This document shows, piece after piece, positions 54,424 through 63,942 of a DNA stretch of 64,000 nucleotides. The notes under the pieces were generated by a model. That model ran no database searches and was not told the origin of the DNA. It saw nothing but the letters and a program-made list of their open reading frames with translations. Source of the stretch: JACRCT01 sp049841135 (GTDB lineage Bacteria > Myxococcota > Myxococcia > Myxococcales > UBA5297); assembly GCA_049841135.1 (NCBI GenBank), contig JASGHK010000005.1, positions 2,108,001 through 2,172,000 of the forward strand, in the 5' to 3' direction. The translations under genes were made by a program, and so were the position numbers. Numbering within the stretch: the stretch's first letter is position 1; the number at the start of each line of letters is the position of its first letter.

Positions 54424-57345
54424 ATGGAAACGGCCCATTGGTCGTGCCGCCGCGCCGTCGTCGCCACGATCGCGCTCCTCGCCGCTGCTGCCTGCGATCC
54501 GCCGCCGATCGAGCCCATCCCGCTGGATGCCGGGACGCCCACCTGTCCCGCCCACGCCTTCCTCACCAAGGAGAAGACGTGCCAGTGCCTGCTGGGCTAC
54601 ACGGGCGCCCACTGCGAGAAGTGTGTCTCCGGCTCCGCGATGAGCGACGCGGGCGAGTGCGCTCCGCCACCCTCGTGCATGACCCATGGCGAGGACTACT
54701 GCGGCCACGGAAAGTGCGAGGCCGGATCGCCGCCGGAGTGCGTCTGCAACGCGGGCTACGTGGGCGAGCGCTGCGACGCTTGCGCCGACGGCTTCCACAA
54801 GGACGCGGCCGGCGTCTGCTCGCCCATCCCGGACTGCACCAAGAGCGCTTGGCGGTGCTACCACGGCAGCTGCAACGGCGGCTCCCCGGGGAAATGCCAG
54901 TGCGAGACGGGCTGGGAGGGTGACCGCTGCGAGCGCTGCGCCGGAGGCTACCGGCTCGTCGACGGCTCCTGCCTCCACGAGGACTGCGCGACCCTCAACG
55001 TCCTCTGCGACGGGCACGGCACCTGCTCGGACACGGAGCAAGGCGTCTCCTGCACCTGCGACGATGGCTTCGTGACGCTGGACGAAGAGCACTGCGTCCC
55101 GGCCCACGGAGCGAGCTGTGCCGACCCGCAGGTGCTCGACCTCGCCGTGGGCTTCCTCGAATCCTCCATGCTCGGCACCGGGCCGATGCCCGCCTCCAAA
55201 TGCCTGAGCGCGACGGGCGTCTCGACGAAGACCCGTGTCGTCCGCTTCTCGCTGCCGACGGCGCAGAAGGTGCGCATCGGCTTGCAGCAGAACGGCATGC
55301 TCGTGGCCACGCTCGCTGAGGGCTGCTCCACCACCGCGGCCGGGAGCCAGTGCGCCTGGGCGACGGTCGACTCTCCACTCGAGGCGGACCTCGCCGCCGG
55401 CGACCACTTCCTGCTCGTCCAGAGCTTCACGGCGGACCTCGCCAGCTCCTTCACGGTCCAGGCGAGCGTCGTGTGCGCCAAGCCGGGGGAGGTCTTCGCC
55501 TGGGGGCTGCAGCGCTGCGTCGCGGACCCCTGCGCCGCCAATCCCTGCCAGCAGGAGAATCAGCACGTCTGCGCGTTCCAACCCGACGGCACCGCGGCCT
55601 GCGGCTGCGACGTGGGGTTCGCCGCGACGGGCCCGGGCGAGGCCTGCGTCCCCGCGGCCAATCCCGATTCCAGCCGCTGCGAGACGGCCCTCCCGCTCGC
55701 CGCTGCACGCGGCCAGTCGGTCGTCGTCTCGGGCGCCGCCGCAGCCGGGCTCACGCAGGACGTGGGGTCGTGCGAGGGCCTGAAGGACGGTGGGACGCTC
55801 TACTTCGGCCTCCTCCTCGAGCAGCGCAGCCGCGTGCGGTTCTACGTCGCGGCGCCCGCGGGGCTCGCGGTCTCCGTCCGGCGCCGCTGCGAGATCAAGA
55901 CGAGCGAGCTCCTCTGTCAGGGCGACATCTCCACCTTCAGCCTGGGCGGCGGGCCGGCCCTCACCGGCGGCGTGCTCGAAGCCGGCGACTACGCGGTGCT
56001 CGTCCACGGCGTGGCCAGGTCGGACAGCGTCCGCCTCGACTACACGGTCCAGCCGGATCCGTGCGCCGCGCTCTCGTGCGCAGGCGGGCAGGAGCCCGAG
56101 CCGTCGGTCGACTGGTCGGCCTGTGCGTGCGCCTGCCCGTGGGGCGAGGTCTTCGACGGCGCCGCGTGTGTCGCCGACGCCTGCGAGCCCAATCCGTGCA
56201 CCGGCGACGCTACGCGCTGCGTGCTGGACGGCTCGCTCGCCGCCACCTGCCAATGCCCGATCGGGACCCTCCCGGGAAGCGCCGCGGGCAGCTGCGAGCC
56301 AGACCCGGCCGCCGCCGAGTGGACGGTCCTGGTCTACGAGAGCCTCGACAACAACCTGGGCGTCTACGGCGGAACCGGCTTCAACCGCCTGAGCGTGAAG
56401 GCGAGCGATCCGGTGGAGGTGGTCTGGCTCTCGGCGCTGCCCAAGAACGACGCGACGCTCTACCACGTCGGCCACGGGCACCCGGCGGAGACGCTGGCCC
56501 GCTGGGATGCGCCGGACATGGGCAGCTGGCGGACGCTGCGCGACTTCGCGGCGCTCGCCGAGAGCTACCCGGCGCGCCACTACGCGCTGGCCCTGGCCAA
56601 CCACGGCGGCGGGCTCGACTTCAGCTGGGACAGCGGCTACGCCGAGACCTTCATCTCCATCTCCGACGGCGGCTACGCCCGGGCGCTCGCGCCGGTGGTG
56701 CGCAGGCTGGGGATCAAGCTGGACGTCGTGGACTTCGAGATGTGCCTGATGGCGCGCTGGGAGGTGGCCGAGGCGACCCGGCCGTTCGCGCGCTCGATGC
56801 TCGGCTCGCCGCAGGAGAGCTACGACCTCTACGCCGGCATCTGGGCAGACACCGTCGCCAAGGACCCGACGCTGCCGCTGGCGCAGCTGGGCCGCGCAGT
56901 CGCCGATCTGCACACCTCGGAGATCGAGACCTTCGTCGACCTCGATGCGGCCGGGGCGATCACGCAGCGGCTGGGCGCGCTCAGCGAGGCGATGCGGGCG
57001 CGGCTCGACCTGTGCCCCACGTACGACTCGCTGGAGAAGGGCTGCTACCCCTATTCATTGGGCGGCGGCGACCTGGGCGGCTTCTGCCGCGCGCTGGCCG
57101 CCGACGCGACGCTGCCGCAAGACCTCCGGGACGCGGCGACGGCGACGGCGGATGCGCTCGCCGCTGCGGTGCACCTCAACCGGGCCGGCACGGGCGGGCT
57201 CGGCATCTACCTGCCCGAGCTGTCGCTGCCGGCCAGCGCAACGCCGGCGGAGCGTGCGCTGGCCTCGGACTGGAGCGGCCCGGGCGCGGTCTGGCTCTCG
57301 AGCACGACCTGGGACGAGCTGCTCACGGAGTGCCGGCAGCGCTGA
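54424..57345 (+). CDS. Clostripain-family (C11) cysteine protease lipoprotein with EGF-like repeats
   Basis: 973 residues. The signal ends in LLAAAAC, a lipobox; the next residue is Asp. EGF-like modules follow (CQCLLGYTGAHCEKC, CVCNAGYVGERCDAC, CQCETGWEGDRCERC, CTCDDGFVTLDEEHC), then two beta-sandwich segments with Cys knots. The C-terminal third is a C11 peptidase: WTVLVYESLDNNLGVYGG, YALALANHGGGLDFSWD with candidate catalytic His727, and VVDFEMCLMARWEVAE with candidate Cys774. It ends in WLSSTTWDELLTE. These proteases usually cleave after arginine. Start ATG 54424 has GAGGA nearby; the longer upstream frame looks random. A surface protease is likely. Confidence 0.85.
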   Translation: METAHWSCRRAVVATIALLAAAACDPPPIEPIPLDAGTPTCPAHAFLTKEKTCQCLLGYTGAHCEKCVSGSAMSDAGECAPPPSCMTHGEDYCGHGKCEAGSPPECVCNAGYVGERCDACADGFHKDAAGVCSPIPDCTKSAWRCYHGSCNGGSPGKCQCETGWEGDRCERCAGGYRLVDGSCLHEDCATLNVLCDGHGTCSDTEQGVSCTCDDGFVTLDEEHCVPAHGASCADPQVLDLAVGFLESSMLGTGPMPASKCLSATGVSTKTRVVRFSLPTAQKVRIGLQQNGMLVATLAEGCSTTAAGSQCAWATVDSPLEADLAAGDHFLLVQSFTADLASSFTVQASVVCAKPGEVFAWGLQRCVADPCAANPCQQENQHVCAFQPDGTAACGCDVGFAATGPGEACVPAANPDSSRCETALPLAAARGQSVVVSGAAAAGLTQDVGSCEGLKDGGTLYFGLLLEQRSRVRFYVAAPAGLAVSVRRRCEIKTSELLCQGDISTFSLGGGPALTGGVLEAGDYAVLVHGVARSDSVRLDYTVQPDPCAALSCAGGQEPEPSVDWSACACACPWGEVFDGAACVADACEPNPCTGDATRCVLDGSLAATCQCPIGTLPGSAAGSCEPDPAAAEWTVLVYESLDNNLGVYGGTGFNRLSVKASDPVEVVWLSALPKNDATLYHVGHGHPAETLARWDAPDMGSWRTLRDFAALAESYPARHYALALANHGGGLDFSWDSGYAETFISISDGGYARALAPVVRRLGIKLDVVDFEMCLMARWEVAEATRPFARSMLGSPQESYDLYAGIWADTVAKDPTLPLAQLGRAVADLHTSEIETFVDLDAAGAITQRLGALSEAMRARLDLCPTYDSLEKGCYPYSLGGGDLGGFCRALAADATLPQDLRDAATATADALAAAVHLNRAGTGGLGIYLPELSLPASATPAERALASDWSGPGAVWLSSTTWDELLTECRQR

Positions 57346-57490
57346 GGCCACTTCGGACCTCGGGCCCTGCCGCAGGGAGGCTTGACCCGAAGCCGGGGGC
57401 GCGGGTCCGAGTCCCTTGAGGTGGGCGCACCGGCTTCCAAGCTGTGCGACTATTCGGCTTCGAAGCCGCTGCACCGCCCCGGAGATCCGC

Positions 57491-58426
57491 TTGAGAAAAC
57501 TCGCGCTCATCCTGGCCGCCTTGGCTGCGAGCCTGTCGGCCGAAGCTCTCGCTGCAGACAAGACTCCGAAGGTCCTCGTGCTGGACGTACGCGCCGCGGG
57601 CAACTTCGCGGCGGAGTCTGCTTCGGTCCTCTCCACGCTCGTCGCCGTCGAGGCTGCGCGCTATCCCGCCAAGGTCGTCGCCGGCGCCGACTTGCGCAAC
57701 CTGGTCGGCCTGGAGCGGCAGAAGGAGCTGATGGGCTGCACCGAGAACTCGTGCATGGCGCAGATCGGCGGGGCGATGGGAGTGGAGTACATCCTCGCCC
57801 CGGACGTCGGCGAGTTCGGCGGCCGCTGGATCCTGGGGCTCGTGCTGCTAGACGTCGCCAAGGCCAACGCCGTGCGACGCGTCAGCCGCGTTTCCGCCAC
57901 GCAGGGCGGTCTCGTCGACCAGGTCGGCTCCGCGGTCGCCGAGGCGCTCTCCTCCTTCGGTCTCCCCAAGGAGCCGGTCGCTCCCAGGCCCGCAGAGCCG
58001 CTCCCGAATGCGGCCCCGACTTCGGCCTCGACCAGGCCCGAGCCAGCGGCGGCCAGCGCACCAGCCGCGGCGGTGACCGCGCCTGCCGCCAGTCCCTCCA
58101 GCGCCCAGAAGGTCGCCGGCTTCTCGCTCATCGGCGTCGGTGCCGCGGCCGCCATCGGGGGCGTGGTGGCGGGTGTGCTGGGCAAGTCCGAGCACGACGA
58201 CGCGGTCGCGCACCCTCCTGCCGCCACCGAGGTCGGTGCCAAGCGGGCGAGTGTCGACGCCAAGCTCTGGGCGGCCGACGGGCTGTTCATCGGGGCGGCG
58301 GTGGCAGGGGCGACGGGCCTGGTGCTGGTGCTCACCGCGCCGTCCTCGTCGTCCGCTCCACCAACGAAGGTGTCCTTCGCCCCGGCGGTCGGCGGCGGTT
58401 CCCTCGTCGTCTCGGGGGGCTTCTGA
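57491..58426 (+). CDS. FlgO/CsgG-like protein (paralogue of 49232 gene)
   Basis: 311 residues from TTG 57491, with GGAG seven bases upstream. The signal peptide is RKLALILAALAASLSAEALA. The core reads KVLVLDVRAAGNFAAESASV, GADLRNLVGLERQKELMGCT, CMAQIGGAMGVEYILAPDVG and LVLLDVAKANAVRRVSR, matching the protein encoded at 49232-50476. It lacks that protein's TPR and coiled-coil parts. A Pro/Ala linker leads to two hydrophobic segments (VAGFSLIGVGAAAAIGGVVA; LFIGAAVAGATGLVLVLT). The next gene, a lipoprotein, starts 1 nt after the stop, mirroring the other copy's arrangement with a lipoprotein downstream. Confidence 0.75.
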   Translation: MRKLALILAALAASLSAEALAADKTPKVLVLDVRAAGNFAAESASVLSTLVAVEAARYPAKVVAGADLRNLVGLERQKELMGCTENSCMAQIGGAMGVEYILAPDVGEFGGRWILGLVLLDVAKANAVRRVSRVSATQGGLVDQVGSAVAEALSSFGLPKEPVAPRPAEPLPNAAPTSASTRPEPAAASAPAAAVTAPAASPSSAQKVAGFSLIGVGAAAAIGGVVAGVLGKSEHDDAVAHPPAATEVGAKRASVDAKLWAADGLFIGAAVAGATGLVLVLTAPSSSSAPPTKVSFAPAVGGGSLVVSGGF

Positions 58427-58427
58427 C

Positions 58428-59672
58428 ATGCGCGCTCTCGTCGCGGTCGGTTCGCTCGTAGCGTGCCTGCTGGCGGTCGTCGGCTGTCACGCCATCGTGG
58501 ACATCAAGGACATCGTCGCCGCAGGTGCAGACGCCGGGGCCCCCGACGCCAGAGTCGCCAGCCTCGACGGCAGCGTCGTCCAGACGGTCGCCGTAAATAC
58601 CGCGGGCGGAGTGCGGATGGAGAACGGGAAGGTCTCGCTCGAATTCAACGCCGACGCCGGCTACGCGCTCGACGACCTGCGCTTCACCCAGGGCCGCAAC
58701 CTGGACCTGCTCTATCACAAGGGTGAGGCAACCCAGTCGGACGAGCAGCTCGCTGGAATCTCCTACTTCCAGCACGACTACAGCTGGAATGCGCGCAGCG
58801 CGAGCCTTGCCATTCTCGTTCCCGGGCCCGTGGTCTCCCAGGTGAAGGTGGAATGGAACCAGGCAGGCAATGGCTCAGGCATCTGGGGCCGGTCGATCTA
58901 CACCCTCCACCCGGACGGCAGGCTCCTGCGGGATGAGTGGGTCAACGTCGACCAGCCCTACGACGACGGCGACTCTTGGCTCGTCGCCTACACGGCGATC
59001 AACGCGAGCCTGATGGGTTCGGCGGGAGCGCTGGTGCAGGCTCCCGACGCCGGGGTGGCCCTGTTCGCGGAGGTCCACGAGCAAATCCAGACCAACGGCG
59101 AGGGCGGCTACGGCTGCGTGTGGGATCCCGATTCGGGCGAGGCCGTGGCGTGGGCAAACCGTCCGTCGAGCGATTTCGCCGGCTGGCGACTCTGGTCGGT
59201 CTTTCCCTCGTTCCTGTTGGCCACGGACTGGATGCGCGAGAGCAGCGTCCCCACGGGCGTCTGGTCTGGCGACTTCCTCACCATCCTGACCGACCAGCGG
59301 TGCGAGGCCGCCCGGGAGCACGTCACCGCGTTCGTCGCCCCGCCCAGGCTCGTGTTCACCAAGGGCTCGGAGTCGACTGAGGACGCGATGGACCACGACA
59401 AGGACGGCTACTCCGAAGGAGGCGGCTATTACACGCTGAATGCCGATGTGGACAGGGTGGAAGTGACGCTGCCGGCGACGGCAGCGCCGGTGCCGAGCTG
59501 CACCCTGAGAATCGAGACCAACGCGGACGCCATTCCCACGGTCGAACTGGACGGCACTACCCTCGCCCTGGGCCAAGGCTTCCTCGCGGGCCGCGGGGGG
59601 AGTGGGGAGTACTGGATCCACCTGACGACGCGCTGGGAGCCCGGGACGGATTTGAAAGTCCGCTGGTGGTGA
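58428..59672 (+). CDS. Lipoprotein partner of the FlgO-like protein
   Basis: 414 residues; lipobox LLAVVGC. The body is beta-rich with an N-terminal strand series (GVRMENGKVSLEFNADAGYA, LDDLRFTQGRNLDLLYHKGE, YSWNARSASLAILVPGPVVS, RSIYTLHPDGRLLRDEWVNV) that resembles carbohydrate-active or galactose-mutarotase-like sandwiches. An acidic loop (MDHDKDGYSEGGGYY) may bind calcium. The C-terminal part (CTLRIETNADAIPTVELDGT) is a small beta domain. No catalytic residues can be fixed. Its start lies 1 nt past the FlgO-like stop, so both are cotranscribed and probably act together. Confidence 0.72.
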   Translation: MRALVAVGSLVACLLAVVGCHAIVDIKDIVAAGADAGAPDARVASLDGSVVQTVAVNTAGGVRMENGKVSLEFNADAGYALDDLRFTQGRNLDLLYHKGEATQSDEQLAGISYFQHDYSWNARSASLAILVPGPVVSQVKVEWNQAGNGSGIWGRSIYTLHPDGRLLRDEWVNVDQPYDDGDSWLVAYTAINASLMGSAGALVQAPDAGVALFAEVHEQIQTNGEGGYGCVWDPDSGEAVAWANRPSSDFAGWRLWSVFPSFLLATDWMRESSVPTGVWSGDFLTILTDQRCEAAREHVTAFVAPPRLVFTKGSESTEDAMDHDKDGYSEGGGYYTLNADVDRVEVTLPATAAPVPSCTLRIETNADAIPTVELDGTTLALGQGFLAGRGGSGEYWIHLTTRWEPGTDLKVRWW

Positions 59673-59827
59673 GGGGGCCGAGGTCGCCTCGGGAATCTGA
59701 GGATCGGCCGCTGGAACTCGTTGATTCTCCGGACCCAGGAGGCGCCGGCCCCCGCAATTCCGCGCACTTGCCCCTGGCACCCGGCTTGCGCTCACGCCCG
59801 CCGCGCCGATCTCTTTCCGGAGACGCC

Positions 59828-62779
59828 ATGAGCCACGTTCGCTTCGCCTGCCTCGCCCTCTCCCTCTTGGGCCTGGCTTCGTGCACGGAACATCCCGCGA
59901 TGACCCGCGCCCTGGGCCAGACCTCGTTCACCTCCACCGCGCCCGCGGGCGCCACCTACGGCCGCACCCAAGCGCCGGGAGCCGAGGGTGACTTTGGCTC
60001 CGCCGACGCCAACGGCTCCAAGGGCCCCGCCCAGCCCGGCCGCCAGGTGCAGGAGACCGACATCTACCGGCTCGAGGGCGACCGGCTCTACTTCCTCAAC
60101 AGCTACCGCGGCCTGATGGTCTTCGACGTCAGCAACGTGGACCAACCCAAGTTCCTGGGCCGCTCGCCCATCTTCGGCTGGCCGGTGGACATGATCGTCC
60201 GGAACGGCATCGCCACCGTCGTCGTCGCCGACTGGTACGGCCAGATGGACGACGGCACGCCGTTCCACGGCTCCATCGTCCGCGGCCTGGACGCGACCGA
60301 CCCCACCAACATCCAGGTCCTGGGCGAGGCCAAGCTCGGCGGCTGGGTCCGCGACGACCGCGTGGTCGGCGACGTGCTCTACGCGGTGAGCGAGGACTAC
60401 GGCTGGAGCTACGGCTGGGGCAGCAGCTACAGCTACCAGCCCAGCGTCGTCGTCAGCTCGGTCAGCTTCGCGGGCGGCAACATCCAGGCCGTGGGCAAGA
60501 AGGAGTTCAAGGGCTACAGCGGCATCTTCAACGTCACCGCCGACTCCATCCTCTTGGCGCACACCCTGGAGCCCGCCAACCCGAACGACTACTACAACAG
60601 CGGTCCGCCCCGGACCGAGCTGGTCTACCTCGACATCTCCGACCCCGCCGGGGCCATCGTCCAGCGCGGCACGCAGGTGGTGAACGGCCAGGTGTACGGC
60701 TGGGGCGCCGACAACGGCCGCTGGAACCTGGACTTCGCCGACGGCCGCACCGCCCACGTCGTCGCCTGCACCGGGCAGCACTCCTGGTGCGACTATTCCT
60801 CGGGCTACCTGCTCTCTACCGTCGACTTCACCAACCCCGACGCGCCGCTCTTGCGCTCGCAGCTCTCCATCCCCGCCACCGGCTGGGGCGTGGCCGCCCG
60901 CTTCGGCGCCGGCCGCCTCTACCTGTCGCCCACGAGCTGGTACGGCGACGGCACCGGGACCCCGTTCCAGGTCTTCGACATCTCCGACCCGGCGAACCCC
61001 GCCGCGAAGGGCACCATCACCATCCCCGGCACCGTCTGGAACATCCTGCCCGCGCCGAACCTCAAGCTCTTCGCGCTGGGCCAGGACTGGGGCAACCAGA
61101 CCTACGGCAGCCAGGTCTCGCTCAAGTACCTGGACGTCGCCGACCCGCAGAACCCGGTGCTCCTGGGCACCTCCAACTTCGGCCAGGGCTGGGCGTGGAC
61201 GCCGGCCGCCGGCACCTTCAAGGCCTTCACCATGGACGCCAGCAAGGGCCTGGTGGTGCTGCCGTTCAGCGGCTGGGACAACAACGACCAGACCTACAAC
61301 AACGGCCTGCAGCTCATCGAGTTCACCAGCACCTCGACCAGCACCGCCGGCGCCGCCCACACCAAGGGCTGGGTCGAGCGCGGCATCTTCGTGAAGAACC
61401 GCCTGGTCTCGCTCAGCGACCTGGCGCTGGCCGTCGTCGACTACACCGACAAGCAGAACCCGACCGTGGTCACCTCGCTGACCCTGGCGCGCAACGTCAT
61501 CGCCGCGCAGCCCGGCGCGACCACCATCGCCGAGGTCTCCACCGACTGGTGGGGCAACGACCTGTCCAGCTCCGAGGTCCGCATCCTCCCCATCGGCCAG
61601 GCCGACGAGACCACCGACGTCCCCGGCGCCATCACCGTCACCGTCCCCGGCCAGGGCGCGCGGGTCTTCATGAACGACCACCTGGCGTACATCGTCACCG
61701 CCGTGCGCGTGCAGGGCGCCTGCCCGAACCCCTCGTGGGGCACCACCTGCTACGCCCGCCAGCAGCAGATCCACGTCGTCGACCTCGCGGGCGGCAACGC
61801 GGTGATGCGCGGCACGCTGACCATGCCCGCGGACTACTGGGGCTGGTACGGCTGGTGGTGGGACTGGTGCGGCTGGTGGGGCTTCTGGTGGTACGACTGG
61901 TACCTGGGCCCCGAGGTCGTGCAGGTCGGCTCCGACGCGCTGGCCTTCCGCCGCTGGCAGCCGGTCTGGGACGCGAACGGCTACTACCTCGACTCCAACA
62001 GCCTGCTCTACGTCGTGGACCTGTCGAACGCCGACCAGCCGGCCCTGGCCTCGACCACCATCACCACCGACCCGAACGGCTGGTGGGGCAACATGAAGGT
62101 GGTCGGGCAGACGCTCTACACGAGCCACTACGAGTGGTACCAGACCACGCTCGGCACCAACGCCCAATCCGCGGTGCGCTACTACGTGGACCGGATCGAC
62201 CTGACCGACCGGGCGCACCCGGTCATCGGCGCGAAGATCAACGTGCCCGGCCTGCTGGTCGGCGGCTTCGAGAACGACCCGAACCAGCTGGTCTTCATCG
62301 ACTACCGCTGGGACGAGGCCACCAACACCAACAAGAACGACTTCTCGGTCTGCCGCATCACCGGCGGGCTGTGCGAGCTGCGCTCGACCATCACCCTCGA
62401 CGGCTGGGCGGGCCGGACCATCGTCAGCGGCACCAAGGCCTACGTCTCCACCCAGCGGTACGACTCGACTGGCCAGACGGGTCCGCAGGTGCAGCTGCAC
62501 GCCATCGACCTGTCCAACCCGTGGTCGCCGGTGGACCGGGTCACCAGCGGGCCGCAGGGCTGGGGCTGGCTCATGGACGTCGAGGGTGACCGCGCCATCG
62601 TCTCGTCCGGCTGGGGCCTGCAGGGCGTCGACATCTACAAGCTGGTCGACGGCCAGGCGCCGCAGTTCCGGCAGTTCGTGCGGACCAACGGCTGGTGGAC
62701 GCACGGCGTCTCCCGCCAGGGCGACGACCTGTTCCTCGCCAGCGGTTACTGGGGCGTGCAGAAGGTGGATTTGCAGTAG
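59828..62779 (+). CDS. Beta-propeller lipoprotein with a tryptophan-rich cluster
   Basis: 983 residues; lipobox LLGLASC; start with GGAG six bases upstream. From about residue 75 the protein matches the secreted beta-propeller domain family: ETDIYRLEGDRLYFLNSYRG, LMVFDVSNVDQPKFLGRSPI, VFDISDPANPAAKGTITIPG and LKYLDVADPQNPVLLGTSNF, with D-(V/I)-(S/A)-(N/D)-P repeats marking blades. Residues 671-691 contain 11 tryptophans, with Tyr, Gly and Asp (WGWYGWWWDWCGWWGFWWYD). Several other Trp/Tyr-rich loops occur (YGWSYGWGSSYSYQ, GWWGNMK). It could bind carbohydrate or another surface polymer; that is inference. Standalone plus-strand gene. Confidence 0.78.
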   Translation: MSHVRFACLALSLLGLASCTEHPAMTRALGQTSFTSTAPAGATYGRTQAPGAEGDFGSADANGSKGPAQPGRQVQETDIYRLEGDRLYFLNSYRGLMVFDVSNVDQPKFLGRSPIFGWPVDMIVRNGIATVVVADWYGQMDDGTPFHGSIVRGLDATDPTNIQVLGEAKLGGWVRDDRVVGDVLYAVSEDYGWSYGWGSSYSYQPSVVVSSVSFAGGNIQAVGKKEFKGYSGIFNVTADSILLAHTLEPANPNDYYNSGPPRTELVYLDISDPAGAIVQRGTQVVNGQVYGWGADNGRWNLDFADGRTAHVVACTGQHSWCDYSSGYLLSTVDFTNPDAPLLRSQLSIPATGWGVAARFGAGRLYLSPTSWYGDGTGTPFQVFDISDPANPAAKGTITIPGTVWNILPAPNLKLFALGQDWGNQTYGSQVSLKYLDVADPQNPVLLGTSNFGQGWAWTPAAGTFKAFTMDASKGLVVLPFSGWDNNDQTYNNGLQLIEFTSTSTSTAGAAHTKGWVERGIFVKNRLVSLSDLALAVVDYTDKQNPTVVTSLTLARNVIAAQPGATTIAEVSTDWWGNDLSSSEVRILPIGQADETTDVPGAITVTVPGQGARVFMNDHLAYIVTAVRVQGACPNPSWGTTCYARQQQIHVVDLAGGNAVMRGTLTMPADYWGWYGWWWDWCGWWGFWWYDWYLGPEVVQVGSDALAFRRWQPVWDANGYYLDSNSLLYVVDLSNADQPALASTTITTDPNGWWGNMKVVGQTLYTSHYEWYQTTLGTNAQSAVRYYVDRIDLTDRAHPVIGAKINVPGLLVGGFENDPNQLVFIDYRWDEATNTNKNDFSVCRITGGLCELRSTITLDGWAGRTIVSGTKAYVSTQRYDSTGQTGPQVQLHAIDLSNPWSPVDRVTSGPQGWGWLMDVEGDRAIVSSGWGLQGVDIYKLVDGQAPQFRQFVRTNGWWTHGVSRQGDDLFLASGYWGVQKVDLQ

Positions 62780-63210
62780 CGGCGGGGCCCCTCCCCCCTC
62801 CCCTTCGCAGACGGATGGGGAAGAACGAGCACGGTTGGCTCACTGCTCAGGGGAGGAGTTCCCGTGTGCTCGCTGCCGCCTCTGGCGTGACACGGCGTCC
62901 GAGCGTCCCTATCGAAGTGCTCCACTGATCACCCGAGCCCTCTCCCAACTACGGGAGAGGGTTCGGCGTTGTGGCCACCGCAGCCGCCGGGCTCGGACCA
63001 CTCCTGCTCAAAGACGACCGAAGAGCAGGGCAGATGCTCTGGCCCCTCGACAAGCTTGGGGTGTCGGAGAACCGACTCGCGATCAGCCATCCGGCGGTGT
63101 CACGCAAGAGGTGGCGAGGGCAACCCACGGGTTTCTCCCCGGAGCCCTGCGGTCGCTGGCCCTTATCCCTGCAACCCGACCGCGACGGGGAGACGGAAGA
63201 GGGGCACTCC
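62780..63210. other. Intergenic between convergent genes
   Basis: 431 nt with a hairpin at 62938-62961 and short G/C-rich inverted segments near 62786-62830. Small frames here lack start signals. No gene is called. Confidence 0.5.
62938..62961. terminator. Hairpin between convergent genes
   Basis: CCCTCTCCC at 62938-62946 pairs with GGGAGAGGG at 62953-62961 (9 bp, 6-nt loop). It is followed by GTTCGG and no T-run. Position between the beta-propeller and cupredoxin 3' ends fits a bidirectional terminator. Confidence 0.5.
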
Positions 63211-63882
63211 TCACTCCACCAGGATGCTTCCCGCCATCCCCGACCCGGCCGCCGACCCATGCGCGGTGCAGTAGTACCCGTAGGTTCCCGGCTCGGCGAA
63301 GACGAAGCTCTTGGACGTCCCGGAGCTGGTGTCGGTGATGACGTCCGCCGGGCCGCAGGCCTGGGACAGCGGATGGAAGGAGAACGATCCGCTGAAGGTC
63401 ACCGTCTGGCCGGCGGCGACCTTCAGGCACTTCGGCGAGTAGGCGACGGGCGCGAAGGAGATGGTCTGCGGGCCGCCCGCGGTGGCGTCCTGGTAGGTGG
63501 TGCAGCCGGCGAAGGCCGCAGCGCAGAGGTTCGCGGACGACGCATCGGGAGCGGAGAGCGCCGCGTCAGGCGTGGAGGAGACCGCGGCGTCCGGCGGAGC
63601 CGAGACCGCCGCGTCCGCCGCGGTCAGCGCGGCGTCGGTCGCGACGGTGGCTGCATCGGCTTCGGTCGCCGAAGCGTCTGCCGCGAGTGGCGTGCCCGTA
63701 TCCGGCGCGGTCGTCCCGCCCGTGTCGCTCCCCAGCGACGCGTCGACGCTCGAGAGCGCAGCGTCCTTGGCAGCCGCGGAGGCGTCGGCCGGCACGCTCG
63801 TCGATCCGTCCGGGCTCTGCGAGGGTTCTCCGCAGGCGACGACGACCAGGCCAAGGACCAGCACCAGCAGGCTTCGCGACAT
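63211..63882 (-). CDS. Cupredoxin-like copper lipoprotein
   Basis: 223 residues. The signal ends in LVVVAC, a lipobox. Residues about 20-120 are a low-complexity Asp/Ala/Ser/Thr linker with repeated DAALSA/PDAA motifs, probably a flexible tether. The last ~100 residues form a plastocyanin-like domain: TISFAPVAYSPKCLKVAAGQ, TVTFSGSFSFHPLSQ with the first copper His, then YGYYCTAHGSAAGSGMAGSI with Cys, His and Met. The complete H-C-H-M set fits a type I (blue) copper site for electron transfer. Start ATG 63882 has GGGGG upstream. It converges with the beta-propeller gene. Confidence 0.85.
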   Translation of the reverse strand: MSRSLLVLVLGLVVVACGEPSQSPDGSTSVPADASAAAKDAALSSVDASLGSDTGGTTAPDTGTPLAADASATEADAATVATDAALTAADAAVSAPPDAAVSSTPDAALSAPDASSANLCAAAFAGCTTYQDATAGGPQTISFAPVAYSPKCLKVAAGQTVTFSGSFSFHPLSQACGPADVITDTSSGTSKSFVFAEPGTYGYYCTAHGSAAGSGMAGSILVE

Positions 63883-63942
63883 AGCTGCCCCCAAGTCAGA
63901 GTGAGGGGGCTTGGATGCACGCCTGCCTGGGTCGGTTGCGCC

